64,000 nt of DNA from an uncultured Oscillospiraceae bacterium (GCA_900543395.1 UQQT01000008.1:5966-69965), one strand, 5' to 3'. Counted from the first letter of the stretch, positions 8,732-18,249 are shown. A program made the numbers and translations. The notes: generated from the sequence alone by a model not told the origin.

Positions 8732-9769
8732 ATGACAGATTATAAATTCAGTGTAATTATCCCGGCATACAACTGCGCCGGCACTATAAAAAATGCGGTC
8801 GATTCCGTATTGAGTCAAAGCTATGATAATTTTGAATTAATAATAGTAAACGACGGCTCGACAGATTCGACGACGGATGTTTTAAACGAAATAAGCATAT
8901 CTGACGGCAGAGTTAAAACGTTTTATCAAAAAAACTCGGGTCCCGCAAAAGCGAGAAATTTCGGCATTAAAAATTCGTCGGGAGACTATGTTTTATTCAT
9001 TGATTCCGATGACCGATTTAATACGGGAGCATTTGAGAAAATAAACGGATATTTAAATGAGAATGAAACTCAAATGCTGATTTTCGGTTTTTCGCAGATT
9101 TTTACGGATTCGGGCAAACGAAAGGATTACCGTTTTGACTCAATGTATGCCGAAAAATTATCGGATATCGGCGCGCGGTTCGGTAAGCTGTACCGTTCGG
9201 ATGTTTTAAATCAGGTGTGGAATAAGGCTTTTTTTAGGAAAATGCTTATTGACAATAATATTGTTTTTCCAGATTTAAAATACGGCGAGGACAGACTTTT
9301 CTGCGCGCAGTGCTTAAAATGTGCGAACGGAATTAAGATAGCCGACGACATTTTGTATGACTATATAATCGATTCGTCGTTAAGCCTTATTTCCGGCTGG
9401 TATGATAAAAAATTCTATGCGTGCAATGAAATTTATAAAGAGTTTTCGTCGCTTTCTGATATTTGCGAGCCGTCGGGCGATAAACGAGATATTAAATATA
9501 TGTATATGAAATCCGTATTGTCGTGCCTTACGGTGCTTTATTCAAAAAAATGCAAAAAATCAAACGCAGAAAAACAGTCCGATAACAAAAAGATAATATC
9601 ATCTGATGAAATCTCGTCGGTACTCGATATTAAATTCGATAAAGTCTCCGACGAAATCATACGGAAAATCCTCATTTCAAAAAACGTATTCCTCTCCTCT
9701 TTGCTTGCAAAAACGACTGTCTTTGCACAGGAAAATATGACCTCGCTGTTCTTAAAACTTAAGGGTTAA
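8732..9769 (+). CDS. Glycosyltransferase, GT2 family (GT-A fold)
   Basis: A 345-residue family 2 glycosyltransferase. The N-terminus has SVIIPAYN, IVNDGSTD and the metal-binding FIDSDDRF; WNKAFFRK and YGEDRLFCAQC follow in the acceptor part. The last 100 residues match no motif I know. It is the last gene of the rlmD operon, 3 bp after the GT4 gene, and is followed by a bidirectional terminator. No membrane segments are visible, so it would act at the cytoplasmic face of the membrane. Confidence 0.85.
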   Translation: MTDYKFSVIIPAYNCAGTIKNAVDSVLSQSYDNFELIIVNDGSTDSTTDVLNEISISDGRVKTFYQKNSGPAKARNFGIKNSSGDYVLFIDSDDRFNTGAFEKINGYLNENETQMLIFGFSQIFTDSGKRKDYRFDSMYAEKLSDIGARFGKLYRSDVLNQVWNKAFFRKMLIDNNIVFPDLKYGEDRLFCAQCLKCANGIKIADDILYDYIIDSSLSLISGWYDKKFYACNEIYKEFSSLSDICEPSGDKRDIKYMYMKSVLSCLTVLYSKKCKKSNAEKQSDNKKIISSDEISSVLDIKFDKVSDEIIRKILISKNVFLSSLLAKTTVFAQENMTSLFLKLKG

Positions 9770-9811
9770 ATTATATTTGTATTTTAGTTTTAACTATAAA
9801 AATATAAAAAA

Positions 9812-9846
9812 TCTCGGAAGCATTTGAACTTCCGGGAATTTTTTTA
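9812..9846. terminator. Bidirectional intrinsic terminator between the GT2 gene and ispG
   Basis: The hairpin CGGAAG (9815-9820) / CTTCCG (9829-9834) has T-runs on both sides, so it can end both converging operons. Confidence 0.8.
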
Positions 9847-9848
9847 TA

Positions 9849-10895
9849 TTACATTTTTTCTATTTCTTCAAGAAGTGTGGGGAGGAGGTCGGCTTCGGGT
9901 AATTTTTTCAGGATTTCTCCCTTTTTGAATATGAGTCCGCATCCGTCGCCTCCGGCGATTCCGATGTCGGCTTCTCTCGCTTCTCCGGGGCCGTTTACGA
10001 TGCAGCCCATTACCGCGACGGTAATTTGCTTATCGCAGTCCTTGAGTGCGTCTTCAACTTTTGAAGCAAGGGAAATAAGGTCGATTTTCGTTCTTCCGCA
10101 CGTAGGACATGAAACGATATTCACTCCGTGTTTTCTGATTCCCAGAGCTTTTAATATATCATACGCGGCATAAACCTCGTTTACGGGGTCGGCGGTGAGC
10201 GAAACTCTCATAGTGTCACCGATTCCGTTTAATAAAAGCGCCCCCAGTCCCGCAGAGGACTTAATAATGCCCATGCGCTGTGTTCCGGCTTCGGTTATTC
10301 CGATATGTAACGGGTAATCGCATTTTTGTGAAATAAGACTATAAGCGTCATACGCTTTTTTTACGTCGGATGATTTTAATGAAATGACGATATTGTCAAA
10401 GTCGAATTTTTCAAGAAGCGACGTGTGGTAAAGCGCGCTTTCACATAGTGCCTCGGGCGTAGGGAAGCCGTATTTTGCGAGTATCTCTTTTTCAAGCGAA
10501 CCGGAGTTTACGCCGACACGTATGGGAATATTCTTTTCCCGGCATTTGTCGGCGACCGCCTTAACCCTGTCGTCGGAACCGATATTTCCGGGGTTGATTC
10601 TGATTTTGTCAACGCCCGCTTCCGCACATTCGAGAGCGATTTTGTAATCAAAATGAATATCCGCAACAATGGGGACATTTATATTTTCTTTAAGCGCGTA
10701 TACGGTTTTAACGCAGTCAAGATTCGGAACCGCGGTTCTGATTATTTCACATCCCGATTTTTCGAGTTGTTTAGCCTGTCTTACACAAGCCTCGGAATCC
10801 GACGCCGGCGTGTTGAGCATTGACTGAACGGCTATCGGATTATCTCCTCCGATTTTGATATTCCCTATTCGCACTTCCTTTGTTTTTCTTCTCAT
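9849..10895 (-). CDS. ispG: 4-hydroxy-3-methylbut-2-en-1-yl diphosphate synthase (GcpE)
   Basis: The penultimate enzyme of the MEP isoprenoid pathway, reducing methylerythritol cyclodiphosphate to HMBPP with a 4Fe-4S cluster. NPIAVQSMLNTP opens the TIM barrel; the cluster cysteines lie in SCPTCGRTK and VMGCIVNGPGEA. About 348 residues, standard for the bacterial one-barrel form. ATG 10895 is preferred; a GTG at 10904 overlaps the rseP stop but is only 2 nt from the AGGA site. It is last in the pyrH operon, together with dxr of the same pathway, and ends at a bidirectional terminator. Confidence 0.96.
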   Translation of the reverse strand: MRRKTKEVRIGNIKIGGDNPIAVQSMLNTPASDSEACVRQAKQLEKSGCEIIRTAVPNLDCVKTVYALKENINVPIVADIHFDYKIALECAEAGVDKIRINPGNIGSDDRVKAVADKCREKNIPIRVGVNSGSLEKEILAKYGFPTPEALCESALYHTSLLEKFDFDNIVISLKSSDVKKAYDAYSLISQKCDYPLHIGITEAGTQRMGIIKSSAGLGALLLNGIGDTMRVSLTADPVNEVYAAYDILKALGIRKHGVNIVSCPTCGRTKIDLISLASKVEDALKDCDKQITVAVMGCIVNGPGEAREADIGIAGGDGCGLIFKKGEILKKLPEADLLPTLLEEIEKM

Positions 10896-10903
10896 TAAAA
10901 GCA

Positions 10904-12061
10904 CTATCCTTTTATCAGTTTAAGAATATCGTTAAATGAAATTACAACCATAAGCAGAAGCAGAAGCACGAGACCGACTGCATGCACAAGTCCTTCGTAT
11001 TTTGCCGGAATCGGTTTTCTGCGAATTGTCTCTATTATCAGGAAAAACAATCTGCCTCCGTCAAGCGCGGGTATGGGCATAAGATTGAATATTCCAATAT
11101 TTATAGAAATAAACGCCATTATGATATAAATTGAAGAAAGGTCAACCTTGCCTCCGCTTGACGCTGACTGCGCCGCGTCTGATATCGTGTCGGCAACGAG
11201 AGTAACGGTTCCGACCGGACCCGATAAATCATTGAGTCCGTAATGTCCTGTTACGAGATCAAACAGACTCAGCCATACAAGACGGGCGTATGAAACAGAG
11301 TCCCTGAATGTAGCTTTTATAACATTGCCGAACGTTTTATCGACGCCTATTACGACAAAGTCGTATATTATAATTGTTTGCCCGTCCTTTTCGTATGTTT
11401 CGAAATAGACGTTTTTAAGCTCTTTTTTCTCGCCGTTTCTTTTTACGGTGATATCAAAAGGTTTTGCGTTGATTTCGGTTTCCTTGCCGTCCTTCGTGAC
11501 TTTGATTTTTTGAATTTCGTCGGCGGAACGGCCGAACGAATAGCTTATATCCGTTGTTGAAAAAATCCTGGTTCCGTCGATTGCTGTTATCTTATCGCCT
11601 GCCTCGAGTCCGAACTGTGACGAAACGGAGTTGTCGTAGAAATTGCGTACGTAAGTTGTAGAAATAAGGTCGGATTGACATGTGAGAACCGCAACGAATA
11701 TAAATCCGAGGATTAAGTTCATTATTGCGCCTGCGGCTACGATTATGAATTTCTGCCACACGCGTTTGTTGCAGAATGCTCTTTCGTCCTCGCTTGCCTC
11801 GTCCTCGCCCTCCATGCTTACATAGCCGCCGACAGGGAAGAGTCTTAACGCATACGTGGTTTCGCCCCGCTTTTTTTTAAATATTGCGGGACCCATGCCT
11901 ATTGCGAATTCGTTAACCTTAACCTTGAACAGCTTTGCGGTTATGAAGTGACCGAATTCGTGTATCGCTATTATCAGACCGAAAAACAGTATTGCAACTA
12001 TTATCGGCCACGCTTTGCTCCAGACGGAGGCAAATGTTACGTTCAGTAATAAATGACTCAA
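10904..12061 (-). CDS. rseP: RIP zinc metalloprotease RseP (site-2 protease, M50)
   Basis: A membrane-embedded protease cutting transmembrane substrates such as anti-sigma factors or signal-peptide remnants. It has the zinc motif HEFGH at residues 34-38 in the first membrane helix, one PDZ-like domain (LEAGDKITAIDG) in the middle, and the second metal motif MPIPALDGGRL near the C-terminus, followed by a last helix. 385 residues. Translation appears to start at TTG 12061 after a GGAG site. Its place between dxr and ispG is the conserved Firmicutes arrangement. The substrate is not evident. Confidence 0.93.
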   Translation of the reverse strand: MSHLLLNVTFASVWSKAWPIIVAILFFGLIIAIHEFGHFITAKLFKVKVNEFAIGMGPAIFKKKRGETTYALRLFPVGGYVSMEGEDEASEDERAFCNKRVWQKFIIVAAGAIMNLILGFIFVAVLTCQSDLISTTYVRNFYDNSVSSQFGLEAGDKITAIDGTRIFSTTDISYSFGRSADEIQKIKVTKDGKETEINAKPFDITVKRNGEKKELKNVYFETYEKDGQTIIIYDFVVIGVDKTFGNVIKATFRDSVSYARLVWLSLFDLVTGHYGLNDLSGPVGTVTLVADTISDAAQSASSGGKVDLSSIYIIMAFISINIGIFNLMPIPALDGGRLFFLIIETIRRKPIPAKYEGLVHAVGLVLLLLLMVVISFNDILKLIKG

Positions 12062-12074
12062 CGGTTATACTCCT

Positions 12075-13220
12075 TTATTTTGCCGACTGCTTAACGCGTT
12101 CTCTTGCGAGAATGTCGAGATTGTCGATATCGTAAACAGTATATGTATTTTTGTCCTCAACTATGTCAAACGCGGTTGAAATTAATTCGGGAATCTGTCC
12201 GAATTTGATTTTTCCCTCGCGGAAAAGACGGTTAGCTTCCTCATTTGCCGAATTAATAGCAGCAGGATAAAGTCCGCCGAGTGAAATAGCTTTTTTACAT
12301 ATATTAATACATTCAAACGCTTCGTAGTCGGGTTTGTAGAATGAAAGTGACATGATTTCGGCTAAATCAAGCTCGCCGACGGGAGACGGATATCTCTCGG
12401 GATATGTCAGAGCGTATTGTATCGGAATTCTCATGTCGGGAAGTCCGAGCTGAGCTATAACGGAATTATCGTCGTATTCTATAAGAGAATGAACGATACT
12501 CTCCCTGTGAACAACAATATCGACATCCTCCGGCTTCATTGAAAAAAGCCAAACGGCTTCGATAAGTTCAAGTCCTTTGTTAAACATGGTTGCCGAGTCT
12601 ATGGTGATTTTTGCGCCCATGCTCCAGTTTGGATGTTTTAATGCCTGCTCGGCTGTTACGTTTTCAAGCTCCGACTTCGTTTTTCCGAAAAACGGACCGC
12701 CGGACGCTGTGAGAATTATTTTCTTTAATGCGTTATTCGTCGGTCTGCCTTGTAAACACTGAAATATTGCGGAGTGCTCACTGTCTACCGGCAAAATCGG
12801 GACGTTATTTTTCTTTGCCGAATCCGTAACGAGTTTTCCGCCGGCAACAAGCGATTCCTTATTTGCAAGCGCGAGAGTTTTTCCCGATTCTATAGCAGAG
12901 AGAGTGGGGTGAAGTCCCGCAAGTCCGACTATCGAATTGATAACTGTGTCGGCACTCGAATTCGAGGCGCATTCACACACTCCCTCTGTTCCCGAATGCA
13001 CTTTTATATCAGTATCGGCAAGAGCGATTTTTAAAAGCCTTGCGGAATTTTCATCGGACATTGCGACGCATTCGGGTCTCCATCTTCGTGCCTGCTCCTC
13101 GATTTTTTTTACGTTTGTGTTCGCAGTCAGCGCCGTTATTTTATAATTCTGTTTTTCGGCGACGTCAAGCGACTGAACGCCGATCGAACCCGTCGAGCCT
13201 AATATCGCTATTTTTTTCAT
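12075..13220 (-). CDS. dxr: 1-deoxy-D-xylulose 5-phosphate reductoisomerase
   Basis: Commits DXP to the MEP isoprenoid pathway using NADPH. The N-terminus has the dinucleotide-binding ILGSTGSIGVQSLDV; active-site stretches PVDSEHSA and TIDSATMFNKGLE are present. ATG 13220 is chosen because GTGAGGA lies about 11 nt upstream; the GTG at 13235 overlaps the cdsA stop and would add five residues ahead of the Rossmann strand. 381 residues, the normal length. It is co-transcribed with cdsA, rseP and ispG. Confidence 0.96.
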   Translation of the reverse strand: MKKIAILGSTGSIGVQSLDVAEKQNYKITALTANTNVKKIEEQARRWRPECVAMSDENSARLLKIALADTDIKVHSGTEGVCECASNSSADTVINSIVGLAGLHPTLSAIESGKTLALANKESLVAGGKLVTDSAKKNNVPILPVDSEHSAIFQCLQGRPTNNALKKIILTASGGPFFGKTKSELENVTAEQALKHPNWSMGAKITIDSATMFNKGLELIEAVWLFSMKPEDVDIVVHRESIVHSLIEYDDNSVIAQLGLPDMRIPIQYALTYPERYPSPVGELDLAEIMSLSFYKPDYEAFECINICKKAISLGGLYPAAINSANEEANRLFREGKIKFGQIPELISTAFDIVEDKNTYTVYDIDNLDILARERVKQSAK

Positions 13221-13231
13221 CGATTTTTTCC

Positions 13232-14080
13232 TCACACGGTGTTAAGAATTATTATTCCCGAATAAAGCAGCGGCAGTACAAATAAACAGCTGTCGAATCT
13301 GTCCATTACTCCGCCGTGACCGGGCAGAATGTTTCCGAAATCCTTAATTGAGTGTTTTCTTTTGATAACCGAAGCCGAAAGATCGCCGAATATCGACATG
13401 ACAGAAAGAAATATTGTCAGAATAATAATCTCCGTGTATGTAATGTGATGAGTTTCAAAGAAGAATTTATCAAAAACTGCCAACAGAGCGATATTTAAAA
13501 GCACGGCTCCGACAACGCCTCCGACGGCCCCCTCGACCGATTTCTTCGGGCTTACGGTCGGCGCAAGCTTATGTTTGCCGAATTTTCTGCCTACAAAGTA
13601 CGCGAATATATCGGACATCCACGCGCAGAAATACGCAAACAGGGTGTAGTAAACACAGCTTGCCTTAGTATATTTGTCCGGGTAGTATTCATAGAGCTTA
13701 GCTATGAATATCATACATGAAAATGCAAAAGGTATGATGAATGACGCGAACAGTGAATTCAGCACATCCTCAAACGAGGTCTTTTTAAATGAAAGAACCA
13801 TTATAATCAGGTAAAGTGCGATGTAGAGCGTTGCGACGGGAAACAGCGGAATATCGGGCAGTTTGTCATAGAAAAAACAAACGAACGGTACCGCCGCGCT
13901 TGTAACTACGCTCAGAACTTTTAAAAGCGTGTTTTTAACCCCCGTTGCTTTTACTATTTCAAATGAAGCTATACTGCATATCAAAGCAACGAAACACGGG
14001 TAAAACGGAGTGAACATTCCGCAGAGCCCGGCAATGAAAACGCATGCCGCCGCAAGAGCTGTAATAATTCTTGTTTTCAT
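13232..14080 (-). CDS. cdsA: Phosphatidate cytidylyltransferase
   Basis: Makes CDP-diacylglycerol from CTP and phosphatidic acid, the entry to anionic phospholipids. The protein is 282 residues and mostly hydrophobic with about eight membrane segments. The CdsA signature is near the C-terminus: GDLSASVIKRKHSIKDFG followed by LPGHGGVMDRFDS, which carries the metal-binding acids. AGAGGTTT precedes the ATG. Its stop overlaps the start region of dxr. Confidence 0.95.
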   Translation of the reverse strand: MKTRIITALAAACVFIAGLCGMFTPFYPCFVALICSIASFEIVKATGVKNTLLKVLSVVTSAAVPFVCFFYDKLPDIPLFPVATLYIALYLIIMVLSFKKTSFEDVLNSLFASFIIPFAFSCMIFIAKLYEYYPDKYTKASCVYYTLFAYFCAWMSDIFAYFVGRKFGKHKLAPTVSPKKSVEGAVGGVVGAVLLNIALLAVFDKFFFETHHITYTEIIILTIFLSVMSIFGDLSASVIKRKHSIKDFGNILPGHGGVMDRFDSCLFVLPLLYSGIIILNTV

Positions 14081-14120
14081 AAAATAAACCTCTTAATAAT
14101 ACAAGCCGAATTTTTTTAAT

Positions 14121-14852
14121 TTATACTCCGCCGAAGCGTCTGTTTCTTTTTTCAAACGCTCTCAACGCGGTTACAAGGTCGTCCTCTGTAAAGTCCGGCC
14201 ATAAAATATCCGAGAACCAGAATTCCGAATATGCGGACTGGTATGTCAGAAAATTTGACAGTCTGAATTCACCGCTCGGACGGATGATCAAATCGGGGTC
14301 GGGCTGTCCTGCGGTGTAGAGACGGTCGGAAATGGTCTGATCGGTGATATCCTCGGGATTGAGTTCGCCTTTTTTTACAAGCTCGGCTATTTCACGTACC
14401 GATTTTACTATTTCCGCTCTGCCCCCGTAGTTTATCGCAATGTTGAGGTGAACCTTATCCTTATCGGCGGTTATAGCCTCTGTTTTCTCCATAAGATCGC
14501 GGAGATTTTCGCTTAACGCGGAGCGGTCGCCGATAAAATGCAGTCTTATCCCGCGCTCCCGGTTTTCGAGAATTCTGTCGATAACCTCGTCAAGATAATC
14601 CTTGAAAAGGTCCATTATCGCATGGACTTCCTCCTCGGGACGCTTCCAGTTCTCCGTCGAAAACGCATAGAACGTAAGGTATTTAATACCTAAGTCCGCC
14701 GCAAATTCGCCGATTTTACGGAATGTTTTCGCGCCTGCCTTATGTCCCTCGCTTCTCGGCAGACCTTTATTTTTCGCCCATCTGCCGTTGCCGTCCATAA
14801 TAATGCCGACATGGCGGGGCAGTACTTCAAATTCAGGTAATTGTTTATCCAA
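14121..14852 (-). CDS. uppS: Undecaprenyl diphosphate synthase (cis-prenyltransferase)
   Basis: Extends farnesyl diphosphate with isopentenyl units to the C55 lipid carrier of peptidoglycan and surface glycans. Motifs: IIMDGNGRWAKNKG with the catalytic Asp, the FSTENWKRP stretch, and the C-terminal IRPSGEFRLSNF and WPDF. 243 residues. The start is a TTG at 14852 after AAGGCGG. It uses the products of dxr and ispG from the same operon. Confidence 0.96.
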   Translation of the reverse strand: MDKQLPEFEVLPRHVGIIMDGNGRWAKNKGLPRSEGHKAGAKTFRKIGEFAADLGIKYLTFYAFSTENWKRPEEEVHAIMDLFKDYLDEVIDRILENRERGIRLHFIGDRSALSENLRDLMEKTEAITADKDKVHLNIAINYGGRAEIVKSVREIAELVKKGELNPEDITDQTISDRLYTAGQPDPDLIIRPSGEFRLSNFLTYQSAYSEFWFSDILWPDFTEDDLVTALRAFEKRNRRFGGV

Positions 14853-14865
14853 TTTTATAACCGCC

Positions 14866-15420
14866 TTATACGGACATGATTTCCTCTGTTTTAGCTTCGG
14901 CTATCGAGTCGATTTTCTTTGTATAATCATCGGTGATCTTCTGAATTTTTGTCTCGCCGTTCTTCTGATCGTCCTCTGTTATTTCGTTGTCCTTTTTCAT
15001 CTTTTTAAGAGCGTCGATGGAGTCGCGTCTGATTTGTCTTATTGCAATCTTTGATTCCTCTGCAACCTTTGCGACGTCGCGGCTTAACTGCTTACGTCTG
15101 TCTCCGTCGAGAGCGGGGAAGTTAAGTCTTATAACGTTTCCGTCGTTCTGCGGATTAATGCCGACGTCGGAAGCCTGAATTGCTTTTTCTATGGGCTTTA
15201 ACGTTGACTTGTCCCACGGCTGAATTACGAGAACGCGCGCCTCAGCTACTGAAATAGCCGCCATCTGGTTAATAGGAGTGGGAGTGCCGTAATAGTCTAC
15301 GTAAACCTTGTCGAGAACCTTTGCGTTTGCTCGTCCGGCTCTTATAGAATCGTATTCGCTTTTAAGCGCTTTGATACTTTTGTCCATTCTTTCCTTTGTC
15401 TTGTTAAATAATTCTTCCAT
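14866..15420 (-). CDS. frr: Ribosome recycling factor
   Basis: Splits post-termination ribosomes together with EF-G. The 184-residue sequence has the expected three-helix-bundle domain and family stretches SIRAGRANAKVLDKVYVDYYG, PWDKSTLKPIEKAI and LSRDVAKVAEESK. AGGAGG lies 6 nt before the ATG. It lies between pyrH and uppS, as in most Firmicutes. Confidence 0.97.
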   Translation of the reverse strand: MEELFNKTKERMDKSIKALKSEYDSIRAGRANAKVLDKVYVDYYGTPTPINQMAAISVAEARVLVIQPWDKSTLKPIEKAIQASDVGINPQNDGNVIRLNFPALDGDRRKQLSRDVAKVAEESKIAIRQIRRDSIDALKKMKKDNEITEDDQKNGETKIQKITDDYTKKIDSIAEAKTEEIMSV

Positions 15421-15457
15421 GGTTAAGCCTCCTGTAATATGTATATTTAATATAGAA

Positions 15458-16165
15458 TCAGTCGATAATGAGCGTTCCGATATTTTCGCCCGAAACGGCT
15501 CTTATTATATTTTCGGGGTCTGTGAGATTGAATACGAGTACGGGTAAATTGTTATCCCTGCACATTGCCGCCGCGGTTGAGTCCATAACTCCGTAGCCCT
15601 TTGCGACGATTTCCTCATGCGAGAGCGTGTCGAATTTAACGGCGTCGCCGAATTTATGCGGATCTTTGTTGTAAACGCCGTCGACGTTCGTCGCTTTTAA
15701 AAGAACGTCCGCGCCGATCTCAACCGCCTTGAGCGAAGCCGCCGTATCGGTGCTGAAATAAGGCGAACCTGTACCGCCTCCGAATATTACGACGTTTCCG
15801 TCGGAAAGATATTCATCTGCAAGATCGTAAGAATACTGTTTTGCAATAGGCGACATTTCGACGCTTGAAAGAACCTTTGATTTAACGCCCGCCCGGCACA
15901 GCGCGTCGGACAGGCAAATTGAATTCATAACCGTCGCGAGCATGCCTATATGGTCGGCTTTCGTTCTGTTCATCGATCCGGATGAACGACCTCTCCAGAA
16001 GTTTCCTCCGCCTACGACTATACCTGTCTGAATTCCCGACTCCGTGCATTTTGCGATAACGTCGGTTACGGTAGAAATAACGGAAAAATCAAAGCCGTGT
16101 CCCTGTTCTCCCGCGAGAACCTCACCGCTTAATTTAAGCAAAATTCTCTTATATTTTGGTTTCAT
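15458..16165 (-). CDS. pyrH: UMP kinase
   Basis: Phosphorylates UMP to UDP. It is a 235-residue amino-acid-kinase-fold protein with LLKLSGEVLAG at the N-terminus, VVGGGNFWRG for phosphate binding, and a C-terminal DSTAAAMCRDNN substrate region. GGAGGG lies 6 nt before the ATG. It is the first gene of the seven-gene minus-strand operon. Confidence 0.97.
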   Translation of the reverse strand: MKPKYKRILLKLSGEVLAGEQGHGFDFSVISTVTDVIAKCTESGIQTGIVVGGGNFWRGRSSGSMNRTKADHIGMLATVMNSICLSDALCRAGVKSKVLSSVEMSPIAKQYSYDLADEYLSDGNVVIFGGGTGSPYFSTDTAASLKAVEIGADVLLKATNVDGVYNKDPHKFGDAVKFDTLSHEEIVAKGYGVMDSTAAAMCRDNNLPVLVFNLTDPENIIRAVSGENIGTLIID

Positions 16166-16196
16166 AACAGCCCTCCGAATATAATTATATGTATAT

Positions 16197-16225
16197 ATCT
16201 TACAATATTTTTTCTGTTATGTAAA
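16197..16225 (-). promoter_or_regulatory. Probable promoter of the pyrH operon
   Basis: On the minus strand TTTACA (16220-16225) and TAAGAT (16197-16202) are 17 bp apart. The -10 matches only 4 of 6, so this is less certain than the others here. Confidence 0.45.
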
Positions 16226-16244
16226 GAGTTAATCGCAATAATTA

Positions 16245-16273
16245 TTGACTAATAGGTTTTAAAAGTATATAAT
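16245..16273 (+). promoter_or_regulatory. Promoter of the NahK-like gene
   Basis: TTGACT (16245-16250), 17 bp, TATAAT (16268-16273): near-consensus vegetative promoter, divergent from pyrH. Confidence 0.8.
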
Positions 16274-16325
16274 CTATGCATGTAACAAAACTTGAAAAAC
16301 TCAACGAAACATGAAAGGAAAAAAC

Positions 16326-17444
16326 ATGGACGGGCTTTTTGAAAGGATTAAGAAAATTTCATCTAATTTTGATATTCCCGGGGAAATAACGGGATACGGC
16401 GTTATAGATAACGGACATATCAATAAAACTTTTTATATAGTATGCTCGGATTCGGGCGAGGAAAATAGATTTTTATTACAGAATATTAATACGGTTGTAT
16501 TTAAAAATCCGATTCAGCTTATGTCAAACGTTATTAAGGTTACGGGATTTCTTAAAAATAAAATCTCTCTCAACGGCGGCGACGTAAACAGAGAAACTCT
16601 CACCGTGTACCCGACAAAGGGCGGAGAGAGCTGTTATTTTGATGAAAACGGATCATGCTGGAGAATTTATAATTTTGTCGAAAATTCGTTTACCTATAAC
16701 GCTATAGAAAGTCCGGAGCTATTCTTTTCTGTCGGAGAGGCGTTCGGAAACTTCCTCGGTCTGCTTTCCGATTTCCCTATGGACGAACTGTATGAAACGA
16801 TACCGGATTTTCATGATACGAGAAAAAGAGTTTATAATTTCGAGAACAGCGTAAAGAACGATACCGCGGGCAGGGTCGCTTCCGTTAAAGACGAAATCGC
16901 GTATGTTTTAAGCAGTAAGGATAAAACGGGCGTTATAGTCGATCTTCTCTCCTCGGGAGAATTGCCGGTAAGAGTTACGCACAATGATACAAAACTCAAT
17001 AACGTTATGTTTGACTCCGATACAAAAAAGGCTGTGTGTGTAGTCGATCTCGACACGGTTATGCCGGGAAGCGCGCTTTACGACTTCGGCGACGCGATTC
17101 GCTATGGCGCGAATACCGGTGCGGAGGATGAAAAGGATCTTAGTAAGGTATCTCTTGATATTGAGCTTTACAGACAGTATGTAAGAGGATATATGTCAAA
17201 GGCCGCAAAGTCTCTGACTCCCAAAGAGGTCGAGCTTCTTCCGCTGTCGGCATGGATGATGACATTTGAATGCGGAATGAGATTTTTAAACGATTATATC
17301 GACGGCGACGTATATTTCGGAATATCTTATCCCGAACATAATCTTGACAGATGCCGTTCGCAGTTCAAGCTTGCAAAGGATATAGAGAATAATCTCGGCG
17401 TTCTTTCGGACATCACCGAAAAAGCGTATGAAGAATTCAGATAA
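16326..17444 (+). CDS. Aminoglycoside-phosphotransferase-fold sugar kinase, NahK-like (N-acetylhexosamine 1-kinase)
   Basis: A 372-residue APH-fold kinase. The catalytic loop THNDTKLNNVMFD and the metal-binding VDLDTVMPGSALYDFGD match the pattern I know from N-acetylhexosamine 1-kinase NahK of bifidobacteria, which phosphorylates GlcNAc/GalNAc freed from mucin or milk glycans. ATG 16326 is chosen for its AAAGGA site; ATG 16311 overlaps that site. No lacto-N-biose phosphorylase gene is nearby, so the sugar specificity is an inference. The next gene follows within 14 bp. Confidence 0.75.
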   Translation: MDGLFERIKKISSNFDIPGEITGYGVIDNGHINKTFYIVCSDSGEENRFLLQNINTVVFKNPIQLMSNVIKVTGFLKNKISLNGGDVNRETLTVYPTKGGESCYFDENGSCWRIYNFVENSFTYNAIESPELFFSVGEAFGNFLGLLSDFPMDELYETIPDFHDTRKRVYNFENSVKNDTAGRVASVKDEIAYVLSSKDKTGVIVDLLSSGELPVRVTHNDTKLNNVMFDSDTKKAVCVVDLDTVMPGSALYDFGDAIRYGANTGAEDEKDLSKVSLDIELYRQYVRGYMSKAAKSLTPKEVELLPLSAWMMTFECGMRFLNDYIDGDVYFGISYPEHNLDRCRSQFKLAKDIENNLGVLSDITEKAYEEFR

Positions 17445-17457
17445 AGGAGCGTTTGCT

Positions 17458-18204
17458 ATGAACGAAAAGCAAAAATTGGCGTTGGATTATAAAATTTATT
17501 CCAATAAAATGCTGTATATAATGAGCATAGTTCTGCTTGTGTCGTACATTTTGCAGACTGTCGGTCAAATGCTCGGCGGTTCGGCTCTTATTTACGTTTT
17601 ATGTCTTGCAATGGCTGTCGTAATTGCCGGTTACGTGCTTTCCTTCAGGGGATTTACACTGCTGAAAAAAGCCAACGCGCTTGAAGATACGGCTTACCCG
17701 AACACGGGACGCAATTTTAATATTCTGTCGATAGTTTTCTGCGTTCTGTCCGTAATACTTTCCGTTGTGATGGTTTTTGTGCTTGCGAGTTCGAGCGTTT
17801 TGCAGAATCAGCTTCAGACTTCACCGAACGATGCGTCGGTTATGAACGCGTTGAAGAACGTTCAGATTATTTACGGAATCGTATACGGACTCGTAACGGT
17901 TCTTTCGCTTCAGACGATAACGGGACTTTATATGATGCGTACTTATAATATCGAAAAATCGCAGAACAAAACGGATAATTTCGCTCTGTTCTGCGCGATA
18001 TTCACCCTGACGGCGGTAATTGTAAACGTTCTCTCAATACTTTACAATGCTACATACAAGGACACGTCCGCGGCTCTTACGAATTTTTCGGTAATATTAA
18101 GAATCGCGTCGTACGCGGTTTCGATTGTTTTCTTTAATTTAAGAGGAAAGAAGCTTGATCCCGATTACAAAGGGAGAAAATCGGAAACGGAAAAAGCCGA
18201 ATAA
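17458..18204 (+). CDS. Membrane protein of unknown function
   Basis: A 248-residue protein with about six hydrophobic segments (starting YIMSIVLLVSYILQ, then LIYVLCLAMAVVIAGYVL, and others) and charged ends (MNEKQKLALDYK; GRKSETEKAE). I recognise no domain. ATG 17458 follows AAAGGAG; an in-frame upstream ATG lies inside the NahK-like gene and is less likely. It is the second gene of the NahK-like operon and ends at a terminator. Confidence 0.7.
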   Translation: MNEKQKLALDYKIYSNKMLYIMSIVLLVSYILQTVGQMLGGSALIYVLCLAMAVVIAGYVLSFRGFTLLKKANALEDTAYPNTGRNFNILSIVFCVLSVILSVVMVFVLASSSVLQNQLQTSPNDASVMNALKNVQIIYGIVYGLVTVLSLQTITGLYMMRTYNIEKSQNKTDNFALFCAIFTLTAVIVNVLSILYNATYKDTSAALTNFSVILRIASYAVSIVFFNLRGKKLDPDYKGRKSETEKAE

Positions 18205-18215
18205 TATAAAAAATA

Positions 18216-18247
18216 TCCGCCGGTTTGAAATCGGCGGACTTTTTTTG
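18216..18247. terminator. Bidirectional intrinsic terminator
   Basis: TCCGCCG (18216-18222) / CGGCGGA (18232-18238) with a T-run after it, and on the other strand TATTTTTTATA, so it serves both converging genes. Confidence 0.85.
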
Positions 18248-18249
18248 TA

